DNA of 64,000 nucleotides from Sclerodactyla briareus (GCA_026419785.1 JAODTK010003555.1:1-64000), one strand, 5' to 3'; shown: positions 11,661 through 25,767, numbered from the stretch's first letter. Notes: generated by a model not told the origin, from the sequence alone. Program-made: numbers and translations.

Positions 11661-13737
11661 TACAAAATGGGAGGTGAAGCTTGGGTCCCCCCTTATGTGT
11701 TCAACACACGATAAACTTTACCTGAAAATACCTGTGGAAGTGACCTTGTCATGACCAAAAGTGGGAATTTTTTTTTTCTCGAAATTGTCCTCAGCTAGAG
11801 AGTTGAAACAACTTGCGCAAGTTTTTGAAAGTTCATTATGATGTTGAATTACTCCCGAATTGAGACCCCCTGGCCCTCAACGTACACTAAGTCCGAACAA
11901 ACTATTAAATTTTCATAGATTATGCAAATAGGCATGTTGAATGACCCCAATGACCGCTGCATCTTAAAATCCATAAACCATACCCACCAGTCTCAATGAA
12001 AATCCCACAACTTAAAGATTTTGTCATATATTGTGCAATTAAATGCATTCATGACCGTAAGCTTTGTTAACAAATTTCAGTACTGATGGTAGACCATATT
12101 CATCGAGTTCTGTTCAAAATCAATACAAACTATGAAATTTGTGCATCAATAATGCAAGTTTTGATGACTTTACTTAGTCATCATTCATGCTGAATTCAAT
12201 CCTTTCATCTGCCTTTTATCCTCTACCTATGTGCGAAACTAAGTGCGTGTGCTTGCACCGTACGGTTTGTTCGTATATTGGCTACCGAGCCTTAAAACAA
12301 TGAAATGCATGTAATAGCTAATAACTCTTCTCCATTAGTGGCTTTTGTGCCCAAAATCTAATCAATCGTTTTCACACCAATCCCGATACTACATACGAAA
12401 TCTTATATCAAAATTAGTCTTACGCATGGGAGCAAATGATCTAACAAGCATGTGTTCTACACCCACAAACCTTTATCACTCACACATACACACACACACA
12501 CACCACACACACACCCCAAACTCTTTCTGAACTTTGTCCAGGCAAAGAAAAACAAATAACAGTCCAGTTCTACCCCAGGAAAGAATCATGTTTTGCCCAA
12601 GGGATTGATACTGGATGGCTAGTCGAGAGTAAACAAAGCAAATTCCCCCCCTCTTTGCCGGAGGTACGCTATGAGAATCTCAAGTAACCATTGACCTCAA
12701 GGTCCCCACTTTACAGGGAAGGATTTGTGGCACTCTCATCATTTTTGAACGCAGTGTGATTAGGTGGGATTTCCCATCTGTACTTAGTGCGAGTAGCACG
12801 CCTCAAACAACGTAGGGTAGCCAGCCTCAAGCAGCGTAGGTTATGTGCAGCTGAGGGGGGTGAGGGGGGGTGCTAATACCTTGAATCTAACGAATTTGGC
12901 TTGCACTACTTGAACACCTGAACACCTGAACTAGGATTTTGGCCAGCTTGTGAATGGTTCTCCGTGCTGTTGCCATTCAACTTGTTCAGCCAGAGGAGGG
13001 AGGGGGGAGGGGGGGGGGTGTCAGTTCAGAGAGGGGTTGTTTCACTCGGATACTACCTACTTTTTTGTTTATGTTGCAAGTATCCTACAGTTAGGTTCAG
13101 TTTCATAACAAATTTCTACTAGACGAGGAATTCCTATTGGCCTGTTCTCCAGTGCCCTCACCCACTGGGAGGGTGGAGAAGAAGGGGTGGTGGCTGAGAC
13201 AGGACATCCAGTTTGTTCAGAGTTTAGTGGCACTACAGGGTACTATACTTTGTGCTTTCACTTTCCTGGCGAAATTTGTGAATCTCGATATGCAATCTCG
13301 CTCCATACATTTTGTCTATTTTTGGGTCAGTGAAATTGTGTTAGCGTCATGATACATTCTTCACAGCAAAATTATGGACATCCACATTTCTCGTGGGGAG
13401 GAGGTGTTTATGGGAAGAACTAATTTGGAGCAAGTGCCCCCCATGCCTCCTCCCCCCACTCCATGCCGCCTCCACCCCTCCAGCCAACAACCACTACAAA
13501 GGCTGGGGGTTTGGTCTTCCAAAGGCTTGGGGGACGTCAACAACTATAACCATGTGACCTTGTTTGTATATCTTGTGTGACCGTGTTTCGGTTTTCCGTT
13601 CCGCAGGCCTCTCGATTGGCACATGGAGCGATTCATACTCAGTGATCCGCCAAATGGAGGCAAGGCTCTGGTTCCATGTCTACTAGATGTTTGCCTCGCC
13701 AGAATGAAATTCTGGCGGAGACTTATGGTCACTATGT
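11661..13737. other. Scrib intron, low-complexity patches only
   Basis: Family-A-like degenerate words persist to about 12170. A (CA)n microsatellite lies at 12479-12515 and a G-rich stretch at 12845-13020. No gene seen. Confidence 0.45.
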
Positions 13738-13860
13738 CGTGTGTTGTGTGGATGGTGGGTGAGTGGGTGGGGGATGTGGTGTGGTGGTGGTGTTGGTGGT
13801 AGTGTGTGTGGTGTGTGTGTGTGTGTGTTGTTGTGTGTGTGTGGCGTCTGTGTGTGTCAC
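13738..13860 (+). repeat. (TG)n / (GGTG)n microsatellite
   Basis: About 120 bases of TGTG and TGGTGG simple sequence. Opposite-strand open frames rich in His-Thr are artefacts of it. Confidence 0.9.
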
Positions 13861-13879
13861 ACCTTCCTCGTGAGCATGA

Positions 13880-14110
13880 TATCTTTCGAAACAGCAAGTG
13901 CAATTTCGAAACAAATTTTTCAGGGTAGCATCGGTGTTGGGTGATCACTTCTGATTAGATTTTGGGCACACACACGTCACTATTAAGGTAAGGTAATTTA
14001 GTCCTATTTTTAATATTACTTTTATTTTTAGGGCTCGTGACAAGAATTACGATGAACCGTAGGTGCATGGTACTTGGTTGGCAGCCTAATTCTTGATATG
14101 ATTTAGATGA
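13880..14110 (+). repeat. Repeat family A, copy 2 head
   Basis: Contains 'gttgggtgatcac', 'tctgattagatttt', 'taaggtaatttagtcctattt', 'gggctcgtgacaagaatta' and 'gatgaaccgtaggtgc', matching 9.7-9.85 kb, 16.87-16.96 kb and 20.03-20.17 kb. Family B follows directly, and family A resumes near 16865. Confidence 0.6.
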
Positions 14111-16850
14111 ACGGATTAGATTTTTCACGTAAAATGGTTCTCAAATGTCAATTCGGTCGGGGTCAAAAACTGTTTTTTGGCCAATAACTTGGGAACAAAT
14201 GACTGCCGAGGTTGGGAGGTGCCCCATTGTTTCACATCGTTGACCTCTCCGTCTGTGTTACCTTTTGACCTCACTTTGACCTTTCCTTTTCCATTGTTTT
14301 TTGTTTGTTGTGGTTTTGGGGGGCCGAATCAATTTTCCGGTGGCCATTTCGGATCCAAGGTACCTTCCATCGAAAGGAACCATAATTTGACCGCCCATTT
14401 GACCTTGTTTGTGAAGCATCAGAGTCAAAGTTTTCAAGGTGGTTCAATTGAAATTAAGTGCAGTTAGAATGGTTTCGTAGTCTTTGTCATGGTGCATTTT
14501 TTAGAATCAGCAGGTTCAAAACTAACCCCCCCTGAATATTGAGGTCAAAAGTCAGGAGGTCCCCCATGTTGAATGAAAGTGCTTTAATTTTTCGGCAGTA
14601 TAAGGCAAAGAAAATTACAAGCTGGGTCATTTTTAAAAATTTGGATATCTGGCATAGCTCTTTGTGCTTGAATAGACGAAACATAACTCCTCTTTCAATC
14701 GGGCCCCTCGGTTCTCACGTTACTGAGGGGTCAAAGGTTTTTGGTTTTTGTATACCTTTTTGGCAATAAGCATCGGCAGTATACTTTGGGAGAACATTAA
14801 TGCTTGTAGGACTGCGTGCATCTCATCGAGAGTAATCATTTTTCATAAAAAGTGACTGTCATCAATGTCATTCAAGGTCACTTATGGAGAAAACTCATAA
14901 CTATTTTTGGAGACAACTAACGCTGACATTGCTTGGCAATGTTGAACATTTCAGGACAGGGTGTATGGTCTGGGTGGAGAACATTTTCCATAAAACCATC
15001 ATGTCATCCAACGGTCATTCAATGTCCTTATGGGCATTAACATGCCATAATAGTATTGTGTCCTGCAACAAACTTTCCCGTGACCTTTCCTGATGTGGTT
15101 TAATATATGTCAGGCAGGGTGATAACCCATCCTAGGGTGAACATTTTTTTTAATAAAAATGGTCATGTCATGCGAAGGTCATTAAGTTTCAATTTGAGGT
15201 CAAAAACTGATTTGGTCATTTTATCCGGCAAGAGCCCTACTGGCGATGTTCTCAAATACAAAATCTTCCCTGTAATGGATATCACATGTGTATAGCTTTA
15301 CAATTTTCTAAAACCTTGGTCATGGTAATTTGAGGTCATCCAAGGTCACTGAAGGGTCAGAAACTGTTTTCTGGGCGTAATCGAGAATTGATATCTGTAA
15401 GGTGGATGTTCACATCACGCATTGTGCTATATTGTTGTTGACTTGCTTTGTGACCTCTGACCTCAATTTTGACCTCTGGTCTGGTGGTCATGTGGTTAAA
15501 GGTTTGAAGAGAGTCTTGAATAATTGTGCTTTTAGGAGTTAACGGGCAAATAACAATAGAAATCGAATTCTTTTTGGGATATGTAAATAGACCTTTGTGT
15601 GCTTCATGAAGGAGACCAACTCCTGCTGCGATCGGACCACTTACTTTGTGGTTACTAGAGGTCAAAGTTTAATGTAATAGTTTTCTATGGCAATAACATT
15701 GGGCGGGTTCATTTGAATGCAATAGGTTTCTAGATGGATGCCTCAATGGAGAGTAACAATTTTTTTATAAAAACCGCCTGTCATTGGAGGATGTCATCAA
15801 AGGTCCCGTAGGGGGGTCAAAACACTGCTTTTAGGTACTTTTTGGCAATTCCTGGGCAGGTTCATCAGATCATGCAAAATGCTCCTAGGAGTGGATGTAG
15901 TCACTGGAGAGTTACAATTTCCAATAAAAACTGCCATGTCAATTAAAGGTCATTCCGGTCCTCGGGGAAAACCTGTTTCTCCTCCCTCCACTCCTCTTGC
16001 CATAAATCGGATAATTGAATATCGTGAAGTCTGGAAGGTTCACTATTGTGATATAATGGTTGACTAGCTGCATGTGTGTCAGACCTCTTAACCTAATTTG
16101 ACCTCTGTCAGGTGTCATGTGGTTAAAGGTTGAGTCTTGAATAAATTTGTTGCTTATTTTAAGGATTCGGGCCAAAAAATGATAGGATGGTTATTTTGGG
16201 ATCTGTGATAGACCTTTGGTGTTTCTTTAATGGAGGAAACAAACTCCTGCTTCGATCAGGCACGCATACTTTGGTAGTTACAGGGGTGCGAAGTTTAATT
16301 TAGTATCTTTTTCGCAAACGTAGGCATGTTCATTGGACTGTCAATATTCTTCTATAATGGATGCATCACATGGAGAGTACAATTAATTTATAAAACAAAA
16401 AACCAACCGCCATGTCCCCTTGAAGGTTATTAAAGGTCACTAGGGGTCACAACTGTTTTAAATACTTTTTTGCAATAAGCAAACTGGGCGTGTTTCTCAT
16501 CAGAATGCAAAATGCTCTCAGGATGTGGGTATCCATGGAGGATTACAAAATTTTAAAACCTGCCATGTCATTAAAGGTCATTCAGGTCACTATTATGGGG
16601 TCAAAAACTGTTTTTCCTGGCCGTAATCGGAGAATTGAATATCTGTGAAGGCTGGAAAGGAGGTTCACCAGTGTGAGTATACAATTGTTGAACCTGCATG
16701 TTGTGTGAACCCCTGCCAACTCAATTTTGACTCGTCGGGTGGTCGATTGTGAAGGTCGATTCTGAATAAATTTGTCTTATTTAAGGAGTTAACCCGGGCA
16801 AAACAAAAAATAGCCAACTGGTTTTGTCAAAGTGGGTATATACAAGTTGG
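14111..16850 (+). repeat. Repeat family B, copy 1 (~620-bp tandem units)
   Basis: Tandem units of about 620 bp. The phrase 'gtggttaaaggt..gaatcttgaataa' recurs near 15495, 16118 and 16750, and the phrase 'gtaatcggagaattgaatatctg' near 15378, 15995 and 16620. Each unit appears to hold four diverged ~155-bp subunits built on 'aatgc..ctaggagtggatg..cacatggagagtaaca..aaaaccgccatgtcat..aggtcat'. Noncoding, rich in AGGTCA/TGACCT words. Confidence 0.65.
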
Positions 16851-16859
16851 CGGTCTACT

Positions 16860-17690
16860 GCCAGCGTTTCAGTGAAGTAAAGGTAATTAGGCCTATTTTA
16901 GGTAATCTCAATCTATTGGTTCAGGCTCGTTAGCAAGATTTACAGATGAACCGTAGGCTAGGGTGACTTGGTTTGCACAATAGATGGCGGGATTGAGTAG
17001 ATGTACTGATTAGATTTCCCCCCCCCTCAGCGTCAAATATGCTAATGGGTCGTCTATTTGCATAATTATGCAAAATTCACGAGGTTCATCATTTTTTTTT
17101 CATTCATCACACTCAATTTCTGTGAATGAGCACTCTTGTGATTATTCACTATAATAAAATTGTATTATTAGCACATAAGGGTGGGTAAACCGGGAGTTCA
17201 TTCCAGTGGTGTCTATGATTTCGTGGTGTTTACACCAAATTTCAAAGTTTGGTTTGATTTTCTTGAATCTTGATTGGTATGGTCTACATTAGTTATTCCC
17301 CCAAATTTACCATAACATTGACTCAGTCACTTGGGGGGGTTGCAGTGTGTATAAATTGGTTCAATTCATGCACTGTTCAATTTTGTTGATTCCCATGTAT
17401 AAAGTGGTGGTACCTGAGATATGTGAAATAAGAAAATTGGTCAATGGGAGTTGAATATTGTGTCTACGTGCATATTCAGGCGTTCTTAGTCACATTTCCA
17501 CAAAACTACCTTATACTTCTTAACTCTTCAGTAGACATTGCCAGTATCAGTCCTTACGAATTTGAAATTGATCACTGATTAATAGGGTGTTAAAAAATGC
17601 TATACCAAAATCATAAAGCACCATTAATTCCTTTAACGGTTTTTGCATGGTGACTATTAGATGGGAAACCGATCGCGCCAACGCAGGCAG
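16860..17690 (+). repeat. Repeat family A, copy 2 body
   Basis: Carries 'aaggtaattaggcctatttt', 'gctcgttagcaagattta', 'gatgaaccgtagg', then subunits with 'aatcttgattggtatggtctac', 'tcacttgggg', 'gtgtctacgtgcatattcagg' and 'cttagtcacatttccacaaa'. The last two match the two sides of the LINE insertion at 47.4/51.1 kb. Confidence 0.65.
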
Positions 17691-20009
17691 ACACTGGGGC
17701 GATCGCTTGTTATTTCCATTCTCTGCTTATACAGGAAACCAATGGCAGCTCATTCATGTCATGTGATTGAGGATTTTTCACTGTCATGACCACCGCCTCT
17801 TCTGGACAAGTGCTCAGAGATTCATGTGGCATGTCATAACTCTCATTTTACTTGTGCTGCTCTGGGGCTTGCAATTTATTGAGTTAATTATTCAGAATAC
17901 CTAATATTTTGAATCACTGTTGTGAAAGAGGCAATAGATATTGAGAATAAGCTGGAAATCCAGTGCAAGCATGTCATTGTCAAAAAGCGAAACCGAGAAC
18001 CTTTTTTCCTTCCTCATAACGGCTCAATATTACGTCACTCAAGCATGGAGCATGCAATAACTTGAGAGGGGACTGTCAAGCTCAGTGTTTCTGTTGCAGT
18101 AACCACAAAAACTGGAAGTTGGGTGCTGGCCTATATAATGTCACACACCGAATACACTTACAACATGCGTCATTGGACGTCCCCAAGGAATGATTGTGTC
18201 TGAATCATTGAATTTGCATAGCGCTGCTCTCGCTGCTTATAAAAGCTTGGGTATTGCACCAATTTGAAAACATCTGCGCAGTATACAATTGTAATTTGAC
18301 ACACTTACCTAAGTCATTATGGCAGTTCAGTCATATTTTCAATTTTCAAGTTAGTCATGAGTTAATGCAATTTGTAATGTCCGGAGACATAAAAATAACC
18401 TCCCCTTTTTTGTTGGGGCCAATCTAGTCTACATCCATTAAGTTCTTTTAAATCTACACAGTTTGGAGAATCCCATGGTTTCTGCAAATTTCACCCCAGA
18501 CAACCTCAAAATGGGCCCCTCCACGTTTACTCATGATAAGATTAGAGACAGGAATTAACAGTTTTCTGAATGCCTAAGTCCAATTTGTATCTGTTTTTTC
18601 AGGTTCTCCCACTGAATATTGTAGGGGAGATTGCATAAATTACGTTTTGGTAATTTTTACAAAACGAAACCTTGTTCCTAAATAGATGCAGTCCTCATCT
18701 ACTACCGTGGTTTTTGTTGCGATCAGACTAACACTCCCAAAATCGTGAAATTTATCAAGTTAAGGCAGGCAGGCCCCAGTCCATTGGCAATTGCCACTTT
18801 CTACCCCATCTGAAGACCTTACAATATTGAAATTGTGTGGCCACTTTTGGCCAAATCCTGGATGTGGCAGCGCAGAGACGTCGGAGCCGAAAGTGGGGAT
18901 ATGATAGATATGACTACAGTGACATGTTGGAATACTCCAATGTTTTGCTTGTTTGTGGTAATGCTGCTTTATATTTAGTCTACCAGGTGATTCTGTGGTG
19001 CTTACTTCCTGGATATCCCTAGGCCGTTATATTATGATCCTGCCTTTGAAATTCAAACCGCTCTTCCATCAACAGACATGAGCTTCTAATTGTGGAGGTC
19101 TGAGTGACTGGGCTCGATCTTGTATTGTTCTTGGAAAACCTTGGAGATGAATTGAGGAAAATGGGAATAGGGCTGCTCCCTGCTTGTGGTCATCACAAGA
19201 ATGTAAATTTGGCCTCTGATTCTGGAGACCCCAGTTTACACATTGATGGAATAGTTGAAGGTTTGCCTTAGAAAAAAGGCAGAATAATAAAAAACCAACA
19301 AACATGTGGCATTTTTCCATGAATCTATGATAGCATTATGCATGAACATCCAAGAATGTTATAGTACCTAGTTGCTTTGAATACTTGACACAATCAGAGT
19401 GCAGTACCGAATGCATTACAGGTATTATCCTTTTTTTCAGAACTATGCTGAATAGTGTGTATTATTGGCTGTTCACCAAGACATATATTTCTACACATGG
19501 TTGGGCTTTATAATTCTAGGCTAGGCCCTTCCCAAGAGAATCAAGCCACAAAGCTTTTATTACTCTTAATACTGATGCTGAGCAAAGTTCAGAAAGAGAC
19601 GAGTGATATTTTGAAGAACGGTAAGGACAGAATTCATGAAGTTTTGTAGTAGTAGGGTTGTGCCATGCGATCAAACCATTAATCATTATTCAATTTTGAA
19701 ACACGCTCAATAATCGATTAGTAAAATTCTTTTGTATTTGTTTCCGGTAGGTGATTGTTTGTATTACGGGAGCGCTGAATGATGTGAATCAAGTAATTCT
19801 CCTGACACATACTGTACATGTCAATCACACGAATAAGGCTGACTGGCTAAGCTTACTCTGTTACAATTACAGTGTATCAAGTGGGTGGTCTATAGTCTGA
19901 ACACACTGGTCCAGAACAGGAGAAAAAAAAAACGGAAAAAAAACACATTGCTGATTTTGTTAGCTCTCGATAATCCGAACTGATTTATCAATCGTTAATC
20001 ATTGTGCAA
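17691..20009. other. Scrib intron, no gene seen
   Basis: An octamer-like ATTTGCAT (18212-18219) and TATAAAAG (18238-18245) lie 18 bp apart, but no transcript-like sequence follows. Otherwise nothing recognisable. Confidence 0.4.
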
Positions 20010-20560
20010 CTAATATTTGATTAATCTTTAGTTGGAGTTGGGTGAAAAGATCGTCTGATTAGATTTCAGCAACGAAAGTCACTATTAGGTGAGTGGTAAT
20101 AAAACTATTTTATGTAATGTATTTTCAAGGCTTGTTAGCAAGATTACGGGACAACGTAGGTGCTCTGGTGATATGGCTAGGAACATAGGTACAGGTATGG
20201 TAGATGAACTAAGTAGATTTTCATTCATAAAATAAGCCAAATTAGTCATTTATTTGCATAACTAATGCAAACTTCGCAAAAATGTCAGATTTTTCACAAA
20301 CTTGGTGAACTGGTCTACCTTCACACCCAAAATGCTTCAACAATATTGCAGGTCACTGGATGTCATATCACTGTGTCAATTGCATAATTTATATGCAGTC
20401 TTGAACGTTTGTTGGATTTCCATGAAACCTGGTGGGTATGCGTACCTTCAGTTCTGGAATTTTTCAACTAGATTCCTGGTCGTTGGAGTTAATTCATTAA
20501 CGTGTCTGATTTGATTAATTTATGCGAAAAATAAAAAAAAAGGTCTTCAGATTTTCCTGG
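20010..20560 (+). repeat. Repeat family A, copy 3
   Basis: 'gttgggtgaaaagatcgtctgattagattt', 'ggcttgttagcaagattacgg', 'caacgtaggtgct' and three ~120-bp subunits ('tttttcacaaacttggtgaactggtctac', 'ggatttccatgaaacctggtgggtatg', 'ttcctggaattggtgg'). Truncated relative to the 16.9-kb copy. Confidence 0.6.
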
Positions 20561-21440
20561 AATTGGTGGTGTACAGTACAGAATTTGGGAAACCTTGGAT
20601 TACTACCACTCATGTGTTCTTAGGCAGTTATATAAAGTCACGAACTTATTAGTTTTGAGAAAAAATTCTCAGTAACATTTCTCAGAAACATTATTTTTCT
20701 GATATGGGAATTGATAGGATTTGTACAAGAATGACTTGGGAGGTAGAGTGTCTTGATTGAACTGAAGGGCACATACAAAGACAACCCCCGATCTCTCCCA
20801 ATGTTTCACATCCTCATGTAAAAAATTAACAGAAAAACAACCAATGATCGCCGGAAAGAAGGCAAGACTATGTAAAAATCTGTACATTTTGTTCACGGAA
20901 TCACATTTCACTACTACATGCAAGATGTGATGAGAAAAATGTAATTCTTGAAGGTAGTACTGTTCTCCCCACGACACAACTATTGCTACTAGTATGGGTA
21001 AACTTCGACCTTCAGGTTGGATTGTGGCGGACAGCTCAGAAAAGGTTCTTCTGGCTGGCCGCTCAATCCATTGAAATTAGCAATGCACATGGGAAACAGA
21101 ATGACAGCTAGGATCTGTCTGTCATTGGTCAGTGAGACTCTTTCTGGAAAAATACAATCTTGACATGACATTCTGAGAATGAATGCTTGGAGCCACAGGA
21201 GTCGTCTTCTTTCCTGAATGAAATCTTCTCCTTACTAAGTGGCTGCTTGGCTCTGCCCCTAGTCCTTGCCCTCCACGGAAACGGTATGGCTTCCTCTGCG
21301 ACACTCTGACTTAGCAATGCACACCTGAAAAGGTGTGTTGTAAGGATCTGCATGTTCCATGACAGTGAAATGACTGCGCATGAGTTTAGTTTTTTCGCTC
21401 AAACAAGCTATGCTGGTTGAGCTATTGGAATCTGCAGCGT
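20561..21440. other. Scrib intron, no gene seen
   Basis: No recognisable exon or repeat. Confidence 0.4.
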
Positions 21441-21444
21441 CACT

Positions 21445-21583
21445 TCTATCTATCTATCTATCTATCTCTCTATCTATCTATTATTATTATCTATTATCTA
21501 TTCTATTATTATTAATCTAACTATCTATCTATCTAATCATCCATCCATCCATCCATCCATCCACCGTCTTCCATCCACCATCC
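21445..21583 (+). repeat. (TCTA)n then (CATC)n microsatellite
   Basis: Compound microsatellite: TCTA/TTA tetra- and trinucleotides to about 21535, then CATC repeats to about 21583. Directly precedes the 445-bp tandem repeat. Confidence 0.9.
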
Positions 21584-21589
21584 AGTTGG

Positions 21590-23240
21590 GTAAACAAATT
21601 GCCTTTTGACCCCAAACCGTCATTCTGTGAGGATGTTCGACCAAACTTGGACACAATGTTTATGACCCATGAGACTGTTTGACTTTGTGAAAGTCAGGTC
21701 AAAGGGCATTAAAGGGGCAGTATAGGCCATTATGTATGAAATTTCAAATGGGGTATCTCTCCTCCAAAATTTAGGGGGGTGCCGAGCGAGGTGCTGATGT
21801 TTCGTATCAATATTGATGTCTAACTCCTAACCTTTGGGTGTTCAGTAATTTTTGGTTCTTGGGCCCGAGGGTCCATTTAATGAATTTCACACAATAGTAC
21901 TTGAACTGCAGGTCTCTCCCACAAGATGTCAATTGAGTCTTCATAGGGTGGAGGACCATCCTTGGGTGTTCGTAGGAATTTTGAGCCAAGCCCATTCAAG
22001 GCCCTAGGGTTCCATTTTTTCTTCTAAATACCGCAAAATCTTGTATCTCCTACAATTTTGTTTGCACGTGCTGATGTTCAGTCATATGGTGGTTAATAGC
22101 TGTATTTTTCATGTGCTAGGGGATTTAGGTCCAAAGGCCCAGTGTAGGCCCGGGCCCCGTCATGTGGAATTATGCAAAATGGCTTGCTCCTCTTACAAAT
22201 TTCAGGTGCACATTGCTGACATTTAGTCATAATCATGGTCTAACAGCTATACCTCTCTGGGGGTTCAGTTTTTTGGTCCGAAGGTCCACTTGGCCCGTGG
22301 GCCCATTTATGAAATTTCACACAATGGTACTTGAAATGCACCATCCTCTCCAAGATTCAATGTGATGATCTTCAAAGTTACAAGTAATGGTCCCTTGGAG
22401 AGGGCCATTGGGTGTGTTTGGGATTTTTGGGCTCAAGCCCCAGTTTGGGCCCTAGGGCCCATCATCTGAAAATACTGCAAATCTTTTATCTCCTACAAAT
22501 TTTGTTGCCAGTGTCATGTTCATCAAATGGTGGTCCATTTGCTATGCCTTCATGGTGCCCAGATTAGGTACCAAGGCCCAGTGTGAGCCCTTGTTGAGCC
22601 CTAGAGCCCATCGATGTGGAATACCCAAGTGTTTTTCTTACGAAATTCTGTTTGCCGCAGTGTGGCATTCGGTCATAATGATGGTCTAACAGACGTTACC
22701 CTTGGAATTTGGTACCAATGGTATACTTGGGAACGTGGACCCATTTTATGAAAATTTCAACACAATAGGCTACTAGAAAATGCATCTCCTTCCACCAAGC
22801 TTCATTGATTTTCTTACATTTAACGAGGTTTCATGTAATAGTCCTGGTTAGAGGGCCATTGGAGGTGACTGGGACACCAATTTTTAGCCAAGAAAGCTCA
22901 ATATATGATCTGCCAATCTTGTATCTCTACAATTCTGTCTGCACAGTGCTTGATTTCAGGTATATTAGTCTAATAGCTGTACCTCAGGGTGCCCAGGGAT
23001 TTAGGACCCATGGCCAGCTGCTGAATGTTGGCCCTCGACCCTTATGTGGATATTTATTGACTGCTAGTGACATCTTTGGGCCTTATAAGATCATGGTCAA
23101 AAGTCATTTGAAGGGGCACAATAGGCCATGTTTGAAACTGCTCTTTGGCCATGATCATGACCATTTATCACATAATTGTCCATTCGTCTTGGTTACATTC
23201 GTGCAGTTTGAGCTACAGCACTTTGGTGCTATAGGGTTGG
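21590..23240 (+). repeat. ~445-bp degenerate tandem repeat
   Basis: Phrases recur at about 440-450-bp spacing: 'tttaggtccaaaggcccagtg' near 22125 and 'ttaggtaccaaggcccagtg' near 22564; 'gtcataatcatggtctaacag' near 22226 and 'gtcataatgatggtctaacag' near 22672; 'aatttcacacaat' near 21885, 22312 and (with indels) 22757. Three or more copies. 'gggcccat' type words are prominent. No coding capacity. Confidence 0.65.
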
Positions 23241-25767
23241 TATTATGTGAATAAGGTGGGTCCTTCATGGCTTGAACTACCAGCCAATATAATAGAGAAC
23301 CTAATCCGCTCTAATTAACAAAAACCTTCCCTTCTTTTAATAATCAAATTCCCTGTTACCGTGAGCTGATGTGATTTTATTGTGGAAATGTTTTCTTTTT
23401 TCCCTCTTGTTTAGATTTTTAATTTCAAGGTGCCTCGTGCCCAAAACAGTGCATTTTTCACATATTCTTGTTTCATTATTCAATAAACGGTTTCACAGAA
23501 ACTACGGGTTGTAAGTGATTCAAATATTATTGCTCAAGTGTTCCGAAACAGCCTTATTTCCTCTGTCAAGGTCTGGGAATTACAGAAAGCCTCTTGTATG
23601 TTTATTCCTGCATTCACTTCCATAGGATGGTGTGAAACGTAAATCCTCGTCTGGATGGAATAGAATAGAAAAACAGGGGCCGAAATCCTGTATATCTTTG
23701 TTGGCCAAATATATTGATGACTGTCATCACAGATCATTGGGGAAAGCTTCGCCAACCAAGCGTCCCGGTAATGTGCGTACTAGCGGAAACCCCATTCGTA
23801 GGTAACGTGTCAGTCCTGGAGAGTGTGGGGATATAGTGAGAGAGAAGAGGCTGCCTCGTGGGTGTGCCAAGACTCTCTGGCTTCTATCTTGCTCAATTAT
23901 GTTGCATTTGAGGAGATAATGTGTGTCGTGTACATCAATATGAAGAAGGAAGGTGAGGGTTGGCGTGCAGTAGAATATTTTTGTCTCCCTGAAGCTCATA
24001 GTCAATGATCACTTCTATGTAATTGTGGTTTGTGGAGTTTGAACATGAATTCAGGGTCTCTCAAGATCATTGAATGTGTTTATTCCGGCAAATTTAAATT
24101 AATCGGCTTTACCACAAAACATTGGTACAGCTGGAGTTAGTAAACTTGAAGATGTTCGTGCCATTTTGGTAAACACAATGGGTGTTGAGGGGGACGGGGG
24201 GACGGGGGGGGGGGGAGGTTGTGGTGGGCGTTACATGTGTTAGTCTTTAGATTCTGATGTTATTATCATATCATGTGGTAGTCCAGTCTGGCGTACTTCT
24301 TGAGCAATGGACTTTGCATCCAGGGTATAAGCTAATTGGTCTTCTTATTGGTTTCCTTATTTTCATGAGGTGTAAGGTTTCGTAAGGCTTCAGCTGGGGT
24401 CGCCCTTCTACATTTTCAAACTCGTTCAATAAAAGGCTAGATTTACAAGGTTTGTGTTGTAGACAGCTTAATATCCCCACTCTGATGATATTTTGGGTTT
24501 TGACTTTACCGCTGCTGGAACATGTTTGTGTGACATCATAACTTTCAAACACATGTTCCAAACACTGACAGGAATTATAAATGGACCCAGGGCTAGTCGG
24601 AACAAAATTTATTTTTGGCCTGTTCTTGAATGGCCTAATTTCGCGGGTGGGGACAATTTAGAGAATTTTAGGAGGTGTGGACAATTCAAGTACATGTAGC
24701 AAGCGATATCATGGTGACTTCCTTGCGGACTCATTCTATATTAAGCGGTATCGCATGTCAAATATATGGGTGAAACTGAAAATGGTAATTGGTAACTGCG
24801 ATAATTTACACAAAATTATTCTGTGATTTGAAGGTAGGAGAGTGAGAAAAAATTGCGGGACTGTGGTGGAGAGGGTGGGGGGTGCCCGAATTGGTTTAAT
24901 ATATTCTACTTCAGGCCACGATTCTCACATCTCTCACATGAGCCTTTGTAGATTAGATATATCATATCATGCCGGCCACCTGTTCCGTAGCTGTGTTTGT
25001 TTCATGTTTAGTCGTAATAACAAGATTGCGGAATGAAACAACTTGGGACAGCTGCAGTGTGAATTAACAGAGAAACTTAATGTGTAAACATGTAATCAGG
25101 TACTGCTCTACAGTACATTAAAGAAGCCTAGCATCCATACAGCATGGTAAACAAGCGAACAAACACAGGAAAACCTCTCAGCAATTAATGACACTCAATA
25201 ACTATGTGTTATGACAAATACGAATGTCCGATGATTATACCGTTTGATGCTATTTTGTTTGTAGGAACGCGATCGTCCCCATTTGCTGGTTGTTGGGAGT
25301 ATTGCCATATATAATAACACAAGGAGGAGCTAGACGAGTATGAACGCTGTCAGTTATAGGGATATGAATAAGTACTCCAATGGTCTTTTCATGTACAGTT
25401 TCAGAGTAATCTTCTCCAACCATTGAATTATTCGCTGGGTTTTGTGAGACGGGTGGTCATGTCTCTGTGTCTTTAGAGATTAATGAAGCTTCAGGATGAA
25501 TTTCAGTTGACACACAGATTTGCAATAAGACACATGGTTATTTTGAATGATGCATCATTTTGTGAAAAGGGGTGGGGGGCGGGGCACCGTTGCAAACTGT
25601 CTCTTGGGGGATTAGAGCTGTTGAAAAACTATAGGGGCAAAGTGGGGGGAATGTTAAGTTGGTTTTAAATGGTCCAGGGAAAAAGGTTTAAACTAACCAC
25701 AAATGAATGCCCCGAGGAAAAGGTGATTGGCCAAAGTCCTGCTCTTTTGCGCCTTTGATACTACGTC
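23241..25767. other. Scrib intron, no gene seen
   Basis: Only low-complexity G tracts (about 24190-24219). No exon with conserved translation found. Confidence 0.4.

Noticed and set aside
13544-13948. Histidine/threonine-rich open frame on the minus strand
   Set aside because: Direct translation of the (TG)n microsatellite.
18205-18330. Octamer ATTTGCAT plus TATAAAAG, histone or snRNA promoter-like; downstream acttacct recalls U1 5' end
   Set aside because: No histone or U1 sequence follows; the match is short and likely chance.
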